Below, piece by piece: positions 1 through 8,941 of a DNA stretch of 64,000 nucleotides (position 1 is its first letter; the number at the start of each line of letters is the position of its first letter). A program made the translations under genes and the position numbers. Source of the stretch: Paraburkholderia phosphatilytica. Its GTDB lineage: Bacteria > Pseudomonadota > Gammaproteobacteria > Burkholderiales > Burkholderiaceae. The notes below the pieces were generated by a model that was not told the origin of the DNA, made no database searches, and saw nothing but the letters and a program-made list of their open reading frames with translations. Location: NCBI RefSeq assembly GCF_003443895.1, contig NZ_QQOA01000018.1:1-64000 (forward strand), read 5' to 3'.

Positions 1-111
1 CTGCTGGACCGTCACCCGGTGGCCCTGGGCGACGTATTTCTTCACCGTCTCGGGCGTCGCGGCGACGCGGGTTTCGTTCGCCCGCGTCTCGGCAGGCACT
101 CCGATATGCAT
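1..111 (-). CDS. pntA: NAD(P) transhydrogenase subunit alpha, N-terminal fragment
   Basis: Only the first 37 codons lie in the window and the gene runs off the left edge. The peptide begins MHIGVPAETRANETRVAAT and continues into a VKKY..QGH.V segment, which is the opening of the alanine-dehydrogenase/PntA N-terminal domain. The family forms the membrane proton-translocating transhydrogenase that exchanges hydride between NADH and NADPH. An AGGAGG Shine-Dalgarno lies a few bases before the ATG at 111, which supports this start. Alanine dehydrogenase is the main alternative because the start of the domain is shared. Confidence 0.75.
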   Translation of the reverse strand, partial: MHIGVPAETRANETRVAATPETVKKYVAQGHRVTVQQ

Positions 112-378
112 CTTCTATCCTCCTCGACCTTTCTGTTCTTCGAAACAACGTCAAAGTGGGGATGGGCCGACGACGGACGATGCCTGTCTGGTTCGCCGGC
201 TTGCGGTGCAACGGCTACGGTGCCACTTTAACCGAAAGCGGGGGACGCACCTCAATCGGGCGGAACCCGGTACAAATTTTCACGCGTGCCCAATGCGGCG
301 GGCATCGCACGGGCCGGGGCCGGAACCTTCCGCGCAACGCCCCGGGCAGCGCGCCCGGCAGCCCGCGCCGCCAGACGG

Positions 379-384
379 TAAAAT
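379..384 (+). promoter_or_regulatory. -10 element TAAAAT ahead of the Nudix gene
   Basis: TAAAAT ends 8 bases before the ATG at 393. No Shine-Dalgarno separates them and I see no convincing -35. If used, transcription would start at or within a base or two of the start codon. Confidence 0.35.
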
Positions 385-392
385 GCCGATCC

Positions 393-893
393 ATGAAACC
401 GGAAACCTGGGCCCCGCACGTGACCGTCGCGGCCATCGCCGAACGCGACGGGCGCTTTCTCGTGATCGAAGAACACACGTCGGCCGGGCTGCGCCTGAAC
501 CAGCCCGCCGGCCATCTCGAAGCCGGCGAGTCGCTCCACGACGCGGTGATTCGCGAAACGCTCGAAGAAACCGCGCATCCGTTCGCGCCGCAGGCGCTGG
601 TCGGCATCTACATGACGCACTTCGAGCGGCCGCAGCGCGAAGGCACGACCTACCTGCGCTTCACGTATTGCGGCGCGGCGGGCGAGCAGATCGCCGGGCG
701 CGCACTCGACCCGGACATCGTCCGGGTGCTGTGGATGACTGCCGACGAACTGCGCGCCTGCCCCGAGCGGCACCGCACGCCGCTCGTCATGCAGTGCATC
801 GACGATTACCTCGCGGGCCGGCGTTTCCCGCTCGACTTCGTGCACACGCACTCGGTCGGGCCGTCCCGGTCAAGCAGTGAGCAGAACCCATGA
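393..893 (+). CDS. Nudix hydrolase (NudJ-like)
   Basis: A 166-residue Nudix-fold protein expected to hydrolyse a nucleoside diphosphate linked to another group. The Nudix box spans about residues 40-62 (GHLEAGES...RETLEETA) and keeps the REx2EE metal-binding core, although the usual final glycine is alanine. The N-terminus WAPHVTVAAIAERDGRFL is typical of the NudJ (phosphatase/thiamine pyrophosphate pyrophosphohydrolase) branch. The ATG at 393 is preferred because upstream codons look non-coding. The stop overlaps the mnmA start as ATGA, so the two are probably translated together. The physiological substrate cannot be told from sequence. Confidence 0.85.
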   Translation: MKPETWAPHVTVAAIAERDGRFLVIEEHTSAGLRLNQPAGHLEAGESLHDAVIRETLEETAHPFAPQALVGIYMTHFERPQREGTTYLRFTYCGAAGEQIAGRALDPDIVRVLWMTADELRACPERHRTPLVMQCIDDYLAGRRFPLDFVHTHSVGPSRSSSEQNP

Positions 894-2029
894 GCAAGCA
901 GAAAGTAGTGGTCGGCATGTCGGGCGGCGTCGATTCGTCCGTGACGGCATGGCTGTTGAAGGAACAGGGTTACGACGTCGTCGGCCTCTTCATGAAGAAC
1001 TGGGAAGACGACGACGACAGCGAGTACTGCTCGACGCGGCAGGACTGGATCGACGTCGTCTCCGTCGCGGACCTGATCGGCATCGACGTGGAAGCGGTCA
1101 ACTTCGCCGCCGAATACAAGGACCGCGTGTTCGCGGAGTTCCTGCGCGAGTACTCGGCCGGCCGCACGCCGAACCCGGACGTGCTGTGCAACGCCGAGAT
1201 CAAGTTCAAGGCGTTCCTCGACCACGCGATGTCGCTCGGCGCGGAAATCATCGCGACCGGCCATTACGCGCGGGTGCGTGAGCGCGACGGCAGTTTCGAA
1301 CTGCTGAAGGCCTTCGATCACACGAAAGACCAGTCGTACTTCCTGCACCGGCTGAATCAGGCACAGCTGTCGAAAACGCTGTTCCCGCTCGGCGAGATCC
1401 CGAAGACGAAGGTGCGCGAGATCGCCGCGCAGATTGGCCTGCCGAACGCGAAGAAGAAGGACTCGACCGGCATCTGCTTCATCGGCGAACGGCCGTTCCG
1501 CGACTTCCTGAACCGCTACCTGCCCACCAAACCGGGCCCGATGAAGACCACCGACGGCAAGACCGTCGGCGAGCATATCGGCCTCGCGTTCTATACGTTC
1601 GGCCAGCGCAAGGGCATCGGTCTTGGCGGCAGCAAGGACGGCAGTGGCGAGCCGTGGTTCGTCGCGGGCAAGGACATTCCGTCGAACACGCTGTATGTCG
1701 CACAGGGCCATGACCACCCGTGGCTGCTCTCGCATTCGCTGTCGGCGGGCAACCTGAGCTGGGTCGCGGGCTACGCGCCCACCGACGGCTTCGCGTGCGC
1801 CGCGAAGACCCGCTACCGCCAGGCCGACGCGGCCTGCACGTTCCGCACGACGGCCAGCGACGGCCTCTTCGAGCTCCATTTCGACGACGCGCAGTGGGCT
1901 GTCACACCAGGTCAATCGGCCGTGCTTTACGATGGCGACGTTTGCCTCGGCGGCGGCATCATCGAGCACGCGGCGACTGCGCAGCCGGCGGCGTACAAGC
2001 CGCAGGCTGCGCTGCTAACGGCGCGCTGA
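890..2029 (+). CDS. mnmA: tRNA-specific 2-thiouridylase MnmA
   Basis: 379 residues, the usual length for MnmA (TrmU), which thiolates U34 at the wobble position of tRNA Lys, Glu and Gln using ATP and sulfur relayed from IscS and the Tus proteins. The PP-loop SGGVDSS sits at residues 11-17. The two catalytic cysteines are visible: Cys100 in NPDVLCNAEIKF and Cys196 in GICFIGERPFRDF. The start codon overlaps the stop of the Nudix gene by four bases, indicating translational coupling. The C-terminal half is the family beta-barrel with no sign of disruption. Confidence 0.97.
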   Translation: MSKQKVVVGMSGGVDSSVTAWLLKEQGYDVVGLFMKNWEDDDDSEYCSTRQDWIDVVSVADLIGIDVEAVNFAAEYKDRVFAEFLREYSAGRTPNPDVLCNAEIKFKAFLDHAMSLGAEIIATGHYARVRERDGSFELLKAFDHTKDQSYFLHRLNQAQLSKTLFPLGEIPKTKVREIAAQIGLPNAKKKDSTGICFIGERPFRDFLNRYLPTKPGPMKTTDGKTVGEHIGLAFYTFGQRKGIGLGGSKDGSGEPWFVAGKDIPSNTLYVAQGHDHPWLLSHSLSAGNLSWVAGYAPTDGFACAAKTRYRQADAACTFRTTASDGLFELHFDDAQWAVTPGQSAVLYDGDVCLGGGIIEHAATAQPAAYKPQAALLTAR

Positions 2030-2159
2030 GCCACATACGCTTCACCACGCTCGACGCTTCACGTTTCACCCGGCATCGCGCAGCAGACGGGCGCCCGCAG
2101 GTCGCGGGCGACGCCCCGCCCCACGCCGCGCATCGTCTGACGACAACAAGAGGAGTGCC

Positions 2160-3770
2160 ATGTTTTCTCGACGCTATCTGGCGATGTGGTGCGCGACCGT
2201 ACTGCTCGTCGCATGCGCGGCGGCCGCCGCGCTGCAGCACCTGTCGTGGTTCTGGATCATCGTGCCAGTGCTGCTCGTCGCGCTCGGCGTGTTCGACCTG
2301 ACGCAGGAGCGCCACGCGATCCTGCGCAACTATCCGCTGTGGGGCCACTTCCGGTTCATGCTCGAGTTCATCCGGCCGGAGATCCGCCAGTACTTCGTCG
2401 AAGACGATACCGAGGAACGGCCGTTCTCGCGCGCGCAACGCAGCATCGTCTACCAGCGCGCGAAGAACGACGTGGACAGCCGCCCGTACGGCACCGAGCT
2501 CGACGTGAAGGCGGTCGGCCATGAGTTCATCAGCCACTCGCTCGCGCCGACGAAGCTCGCGGACCACGACTTTCGCATCATCGTCGGCAAGGACCGCCCG
2601 CACCCCTACTCGCTGTCGATCTTCAACATCTCGGCAATGAGCTTCGGCTCGCTGTCGGCGAACGCGATCATGTCGCTGAACCTGGGCGCGAAGAAGGGCA
2701 ATTTCGCGCACGACACCGGCGAAGGCTCGATGTCGAAGTACCACCGCGTGCATGGCGGCGACATCGTGTGGGAAATCGCGTCGGGCTACTTCGGCTGCCG
2801 CAACGACGACGGCACCTTCAACGCGGACAGGTTCGCGCGCCAGGCGCACGAGCCGCAGGTGAAGATGATCGAGATCAAGCTGTCGCAGGGCGCGAAGCCG
2901 GGCCACGGTGGCGTGCTGCCGGCCGCGAAGATCACGCCGGAAATCGCGGAGACGCGCGGCGTGCCGATGGGCCGCGACTGCATCTCGCCCGCCACGCACT
3001 CCGAATTCTCGACGCCGCGCGGGCTGCTCGAATTCGTCGAGCGGCTGCGCAACCTGTCGGGCGGCAAGCCGACCGGTTTCAAGCTGTGCATCGGGCATCC
3101 GTGGGAATTCTTCGGCATCGCGAAGGCGATGCTCGAGACCGGCATCCTGCCGGACTTCATCGTCGTGGACGGCGCGGAAGGCGGCACCGGCGCAGCGCCG
3201 CTCGAGTTCACCGATCACATCGGCGTGCCGTTGCAGGAAGGACTGCTGCTCGTGCACAACACGCTCGTCGGCATTGGACTGCGCGACCGCATCCGCATTG
3301 GCGCGAGCGGCAAGATGATCACCGCGTTCGACATCGCGCGCACGCTCGCGATCGGCGCCGACTGGGTCAATGCGGCGCGCGGCTTCATGTTCGCGGTGGG
3401 CTGCATCCAGGCGCAGACCTGCCACACCGGCCGCTGCCCGACGGGTGTCGCGACCCAGGACCCGGTGCGTCAGCGCGCGCTCGTCGTGCCGGACAAGTCG
3501 GACCGCGTGTTCAACTTCCATCACAACACGCTGCACGCGCTGCAGGAGATCGTGCAGGCCGCCGGATTGCAGCATCCTTCGGATCTGCGCGCGCATCACA
3601 TCGTGCGGCGCGTGTCATCGCATGAAGTGCGGCTGATGTCGGACCTGCTGAAGTATCTGGAACCGGGCGACCTGCTGGAAGGCCGCTACCGCTACTCGCT
3701 GTACGAGAAGTGGTGGCCGGTAGCGCGCAGCGATTCGTTCGCGCCGTATCTGGAGCCGGCGGCGGCTTGA
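2160..3770 (+). CDS. Membrane-anchored FMN-binding glutamate synthase-like protein
   Basis: 536 residues. Two hydrophobic segments at about 7-25 and 30-46 should anchor it in the inner membrane. The rest is the FMN-binding alpha/beta-barrel of the glutamate synthase large subunit. Cys415, Cys421 and Cys426 are spaced C-x5-C-x4-C (CIQAQTCHTGRC), the 3Fe-4S ligand pattern of GltS. There is no N-terminal glutaminase domain and no small subunit next door, so ordinary GOGAT activity is not implied. A good Shine-Dalgarno (AGAGGAG) precedes the ATG. Substrate and electron partner are unknown; 2-oxoglutarate/glutamate chemistry or another FMN oxidoreduction are both possible. Confidence 0.85.
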   Translation: MFSRRYLAMWCATVLLVACAAAAALQHLSWFWIIVPVLLVALGVFDLTQERHAILRNYPLWGHFRFMLEFIRPEIRQYFVEDDTEERPFSRAQRSIVYQRAKNDVDSRPYGTELDVKAVGHEFISHSLAPTKLADHDFRIIVGKDRPHPYSLSIFNISAMSFGSLSANAIMSLNLGAKKGNFAHDTGEGSMSKYHRVHGGDIVWEIASGYFGCRNDDGTFNADRFARQAHEPQVKMIEIKLSQGAKPGHGGVLPAAKITPEIAETRGVPMGRDCISPATHSEFSTPRGLLEFVERLRNLSGGKPTGFKLCIGHPWEFFGIAKAMLETGILPDFIVVDGAEGGTGAAPLEFTDHIGVPLQEGLLLVHNTLVGIGLRDRIRIGASGKMITAFDIARTLAIGADWVNAARGFMFAVGCIQAQTCHTGRCPTGVATQDPVRQRALVVPDKSDRVFNFHHNTLHALQEIVQAAGLQHPSDLRAHHIVRRVSSHEVRLMSDLLKYLEPGDLLEGRYRYSLYEKWWPVARSDSFAPYLEPAAA

Positions 3771-3814
3771 TGCCTGATGCCGCCGCCCGACCTTGACGGA
3801 GCGCCGGCGCGGAA

Positions 3815-4423
3815 TCAGGCCGGTATCGTGTCGATGAACGACTGGCGCTGCATCAGTTTCTGGAAATGCCTGTCCAGGTTCGGATGCTGGTCGCGCCAGC
3901 CGAGATCAGGCATGCGGAAGTCGAGATAACCGAGCGCGCAGCCCACCGCGACGTCGGCGAGCGTGTAGTGGTTGCCCGCGCACCATGGCTTCGCGCCGAG
4001 TCCCTGCGACATCGCGACGAGCCCTTCGTCGACCTTGCGCCGCTGCCGCGCGAGCCAGGCTTCGCTACGCTGCGCTTCCGTGCGCAGCGTGCCTTCGAGG
4101 CGCATCAAGACGGCCGCGTCCATCACGCCATCCGCGAGCGCTTCCCAGCAGCGCACCTCGACGCGTTCGCGCCCGGACGGCGGGATCAGCTTGCCGACCG
4201 GCGACAGCGTGTCCACGTACTCGCAGATCACGCGCGAGTCGAACACGGCCTCGCCGTCTTCCATCACGAGACACGGCACCTTGCCGATCGGGTTGAAGTT
4301 GTGGATGGCGGTTTCCGCGGCCCACACGTCTTCCAGCACCAGCTTGTAGTCGATCTTCTTTTCGGCGAGCACGATCCGCGCCTTGCGGACGAACGGGCTG
4401 CCGTACGAACCGATGAGTTTCAT
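3815..4423 (-). CDS. Glutathione S-transferase family protein
   Basis: 202 residues with the two-domain GST fold. The N-terminal thioredoxin-like half begins MKLIGSYGSPFVRKARIVL, with Ser9 the likely glutathione-activating residue; the conserved Pro (KVPCLV) and the ES-like VFDSRVICEY segment follow. An all-helical C-terminal half from about residue 85 contains YTLADVAVGCALGYLDF. The start at 4423 is where similarity to the GST N-terminus begins; codons upstream look non-coding. It converges on the FMN synthase-like gene and diverges from pepP. The substrate is unknown. Confidence 0.9.
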   Translation of the reverse strand: MKLIGSYGSPFVRKARIVLAEKKIDYKLVLEDVWAAETAIHNFNPIGKVPCLVMEDGEAVFDSRVICEYVDTLSPVGKLIPPSGRERVEVRCWEALADGVMDAAVLMRLEGTLRTEAQRSEAWLARQRRKVDEGLVAMSQGLGAKPWCAGNHYTLADVAVGCALGYLDFRMPDLGWRDQHPNLDRHFQKLMQRQSFIDTIPA

Positions 4424-4603
4424 CACACCTGCCTCAATTGGAATCCGGCGAAAGTATACGTTGCTTCCGGCCCCGCCAAGCGTGCCCAGGCGATCTTTCC
4501 CCCGCATCCGGGACCGCATGTGTGGATGGATTGCAACATTGCGGTGCTGGAGGCGGCGCGTCGAGTCGGCCGGACGGACGATGGCGGGACAGGGATGTAG
4601 CGC

Positions 4604-4609
4604 TACAAT
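4604..4609 (+). promoter_or_regulatory. -10 element TACAAT of pepP
   Basis: TACAAT ends six bases before the pepP ATG at 4616. No Shine-Dalgarno lies between, and the upstream segment AGGGATGTAGCGC gives no alternative start. The spacing predicts a transcript beginning at or next to the A of the ATG. The -35 region is weak. Confidence 0.5.
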
Positions 4610-4615
4610 CGCACG

Positions 4616-6016
<1,401 letters not shown>

Positions 6017-6047
6017 TGACGTACCGCGCGTGCATGATTCTCAAGCC

Positions 6048-7358
6048 ATGAACGAAGCTTCCTCTCCCTCATCTTCTTCGCGCGACGCCGCTGATGACAG
6101 CGCGCAGGCACCGTTCGATTTCGACGTGACCATCGTCGGTGCGGGTCCGGTGGGCCTCGCGCTCGCGGGCTGGCTCGCGCGGCGCAGCGCGACGCGGCCG
6201 CTTTCGGTCGCGCTCGTCGATGCGCGCGAACCCGAAGAGGCCGCCGCCGATCCGCGCGCGATCGCGGTCTCGCACGGCAGCCGGGTGATCCTCGAACCGC
6301 TGCGCTGGCCGTCCGATGCCACCGCGATCCAGCGCATTCACGTATCGCAGCGCGGTCATTTCGGCCGCACGCTGATCGAGCACGACGAGCATGGTCTGCC
6401 AGCGCTCGGCTACGTGCTGCGCTACGGCTCGATCGTGCAGTCGCTCGCCGAAGCCGTGCGCGTGACGCCGGCGCACTGGTTCCGCTCGACCGCCGCGTTG
6501 CCGCCCATCCAGCAGGACGACGGCGTGACGCTGCCGATCGAAAGCGCGCACGTGACGCGGCAGTTGCGCACGCGCATTCTCGTGAACGCGGAAGGCGGGC
6601 TCTTCGGCGACAAGCCGCGTGCCGGGAATGGCGCAAGCGCCTCCGCGAATGGCGCGGGCGGCGACGCCGCGAGTGGTGCCAACAGCAGCGCGGCCGGCTC
6701 GCACCCGCACAAGGTCGAGACGCGCGACTACCGGCAGACGGCGATCGTCGGCACCGTCAGCGTGTCGTCGCCGCAGCCGCACGTCGCATGGGAACGCTTC
6801 ACCCGCGAAGGCCCGATCGCGCTGCTGCCGATGGGCGGCGTGCGCGGCGGCGACTACGCGCTCGTCTGGTGCTGCACGCCGGATGAAGCGGCGCGTCGCA
6901 TGCAGCTCACCGACGCAGCATTGCTCGCCGAGCTCGGCGCGGCCTTCGGTGACCGGATGGGCCGCTTCACACAGATCCGCGGACGCGCTTCGTTTCCGCT
7001 CGGTCTCAATGCGCTCGACGCGCTCGTCAAAGGCCGCATCGTCGCGATCGGCAATGCGGCGCAGACGCTGCATCCGGTCGCGGGCCAGGGGCTCAATCTT
7101 GGCCTGCGCGACGCGCACGCGCTCGCCGACGCGCTCGCGGTGCACGGCGCGACGCCAGTCGCACTGGCCGCGTTCGCGCAACGCCGCGCGCTCGACCGGC
7201 GCCTGACGATCGGTGCGACCGATACCCTTGCGCGCCTCTTCACCGTCGACGCCCCCGCGCTCGCCACGCTGCGCGGGCTTGCGCTGACGGCGCTCGAATT
7301 CGTCCCGCCGATGAAGACCGCGCTGGCCCGTCACATGATGTTCGGGCAACGCCGTTAA
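6048..7358 (+). CDS. UbiH/UbiF family FAD-dependent hydroxylase
   Basis: About 436 residues, a class A flavoprotein aromatic hydroxylase. The Rossmann motif VTIVGAGPVGLALAGWL is near residue 30, and the second FAD motif GNAAQTLHPVAGQGLNLG lies at about 340-357. Next to pepP, and with UbiH-type motifs, a role in ring hydroxylation of ubiquinone precursors is likely. Which ring position it acts on cannot be read. A Gly/Ala/Ser/Asn-rich insertion of about 30 residues occurs near residues 190-222. A GTG at 6030 is an alternative start; the ATG at 6048 is preferred. Confidence 0.85.
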   Translation: MNEASSPSSSSRDAADDSAQAPFDFDVTIVGAGPVGLALAGWLARRSATRPLSVALVDAREPEEAAADPRAIAVSHGSRVILEPLRWPSDATAIQRIHVSQRGHFGRTLIEHDEHGLPALGYVLRYGSIVQSLAEAVRVTPAHWFRSTAALPPIQQDDGVTLPIESAHVTRQLRTRILVNAEGGLFGDKPRAGNGASASANGAGGDAASGANSSAAGSHPHKVETRDYRQTAIVGTVSVSSPQPHVAWERFTREGPIALLPMGGVRGGDYALVWCCTPDEAARRMQLTDAALLAELGAAFGDRMGRFTQIRGRASFPLGLNALDALVKGRIVAIGNAAQTLHPVAGQGLNLGLRDAHALADALAVHGATPVALAAFAQRRALDRRLTIGATDTLARLFTVDAPALATLRGLALTALEFVPPMKTALARHMMFGQRR

Positions 7359-7370
7359 TCCCGCTTCAGG

Positions 7371-7411
7371 TAAAAACGACAGCCGGCGCCGCACGCCGCA
7401 CCGACTGTCGT
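7371..7411 (-). terminator. Hairpin with T-tract (on minus) after the hydroxylase gene
   Basis: An inverted repeat ACGACAGCCGG / CCGACTGTCGT, paired with one wobble, is flanked by an A-run on the plus side, giving a U-run on the minus strand. No minus-strand gene is present here, so it may simply end or stabilise the hydroxylase mRNA. Confidence 0.4.
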
Positions 7412-7589
7412 GTGCGCGTGCGAAAGATCGCGCGACGTGCAGCGACGCTGCATTGCACTGTGACAATTTCGCTGAAGATTTAACGATTTAACGCGGCATC
7501 CGGTCCGCTGCCCTATCCGGTTAACGGTAAAATGCCCGTTTCCCCGTTCCATCATTTTCGCCGCGCCGGCATTGCCGGCGCTTCGCGCC

Positions 7590-8651
7590 ATGCTCACTCT
7601 CGGCCCTCACAACCTGCGCAATAACCTGTTCGTCGCCCCGATGGCGGGCGTGACCGACCGGCCGTTCCGCCAGCTCTGCAAGAAGCTGGGCGCGGGTTAC
7701 GCGGTCTCGGAGATGGTCGCGTCGAATGCTCAGCTGTGGAAAAGCGAAAAGACGATGCGCCGCGCGAATCACACGGGCGAGGTCGAACCGATCGCCGTGC
7801 AGATCGCGGGCGCGGATCCCGAGATGATGGCGGAAGCGGCACGCTACAACGTCGCGAACGGCGCGCAGATCATCGACATCAACATGGGCTGCCCGGCCAA
7901 GAAGGTCTGCAATGTCGCCGCGGGTTCGGCGCTGCTGCAGAACGAACCGCTCGTTGCGCGCATCGTTCGCGCGGTGGTCGAGGCGGTGGGCGTCGGCCCG
8001 GACGCGGTGCCCGTCACGCTGAAAATTCGCACGGGCTGGAACCGCGAAAACAAGAACGCGCTGACGGTTGCGCGCATTGCCGAAGATTCCGGCATCTCGA
8101 TGCTGACCGTGCACGGCCGCACGCGCGCCGATCTTTATCACGGTGAAGCCGAATACGACACCATCGCCGCGGTGAAGGCCGCGGTCCGTATTCCGGTCGT
8201 CGCGAACGGCGACATCGTGTCGCCGCAGCGCGCGCGCGAAGTCCTCGCGGCCACCGGCGCGGATGCGATCATGATCGGCCGCGCGGCGCAGGGGCGTCCG
8301 TGGCTGTTCCGCGAAATCGCGCATTTCCTCGCGACGGGCGAGACCTTGCCGCCGCCGCGTGTCGACGAAATCCAGCAGATCATGAACGCGCATCTCGAAG
8401 ATCACTACGCGTTCTATGGCGAATTCACGGGCGTACGTACTGCGCGCAAGCACATCGGCTGGTACACTCGCGGCCTTTCTGGCGCCAACGTGTTCCGGCA
8501 CCGCATGAATACGCTGGACACGACGCGAGACCAACTGCTCGCCGTCAACGAATTCTTCGACGCACAGAAGGCGCTGTCCGAGCGCCTCGTGTACGTGGAC
8601 GACATCAACAACGAAGGCGAGCCGGACCAAACAGACCGACTAGCAGCATGA
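7590..8651 (+). CDS. dusB: tRNA-dihydrouridine synthase B
   Basis: 353 residues, an FMN TIM-barrel enzyme that reduces specific uridines in the tRNA D-loop. The FMN-barrel opening VAPMAGVTDRPFRQLC and the catalytic-cysteine motif NMGCPAKKV (Cys101) are present. The phosphate-binding IMIGRAAQGRPW segment follows. It directly precedes fis with a four-base ATGA overlap, the dusB-fis pairing known across Beta- and Gammaproteobacteria. A TAAAAT box at 7528-7533 is a plausible promoter -10 for the pair. The ATG at 7590 starts at the family N-terminus. Confidence 0.96.
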   Translation: MLTLGPHNLRNNLFVAPMAGVTDRPFRQLCKKLGAGYAVSEMVASNAQLWKSEKTMRRANHTGEVEPIAVQIAGADPEMMAEAARYNVANGAQIIDINMGCPAKKVCNVAAGSALLQNEPLVARIVRAVVEAVGVGPDAVPVTLKIRTGWNRENKNALTVARIAEDSGISMLTVHGRTRADLYHGEAEYDTIAAVKAAVRIPVVANGDIVSPQRAREVLAATGADAIMIGRAAQGRPWLFREIAHFLATGETLPPPRVDEIQQIMNAHLEDHYAFYGEFTGVRTARKHIGWYTRGLSGANVFRHRMNTLDTTRDQLLAVNEFFDAQKALSERLVYVDDINNEGEPDQTDRLAA

Positions 8652-8881
8652 GCAAGCACAACATCGAACAATGTGTCCGCGACAGCCTGGATATGTACTT
8701 TCAGGATCTCGACGGCTCCAACCCGCACGACGTCTATGAGATGGTGATTTCGTGCGTCGAAAAACCGATGCTCGAGGTGGTGCTCGAGCAGGCCGGCGGC
8801 AATCAGTCGCTCGCCGCCGAATATCTCGGCATCAACCGCAATACGTTGCGCAAGAAGCTGCAGCAGCACGGGCTGCTGTAA
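8648..8881 (+). CDS. fis: DNA-binding protein Fis
   Basis: A 77-residue Fis-family nucleoid protein. The C-terminal helix-turn-helix is clear (GGNQSLAAEYLGINRNTLRKK, about 47-68). The N-terminal beta-hairpin arm of enteric Fis is shortened, as is usual in Betaproteobacteria. It overlaps the dusB stop by four bases, so it is translated from the dusB message. The family bends DNA and tunes growth-phase transcription. It is followed by purH after 60 bases. Confidence 0.95.
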   Translation: MSKHNIEQCVRDSLDMYFQDLDGSNPHDVYEMVISCVEKPMLEVVLEQAGGNQSLAAEYLGINRNTLRKKLQQHGLL

Positions 8882-8941
8882 CCCCCGCCGTTCCTGCCGC
8901 TTCCGCGTCCGCCCCGTCTTTTCGGCTTTTTCGCTCACATC

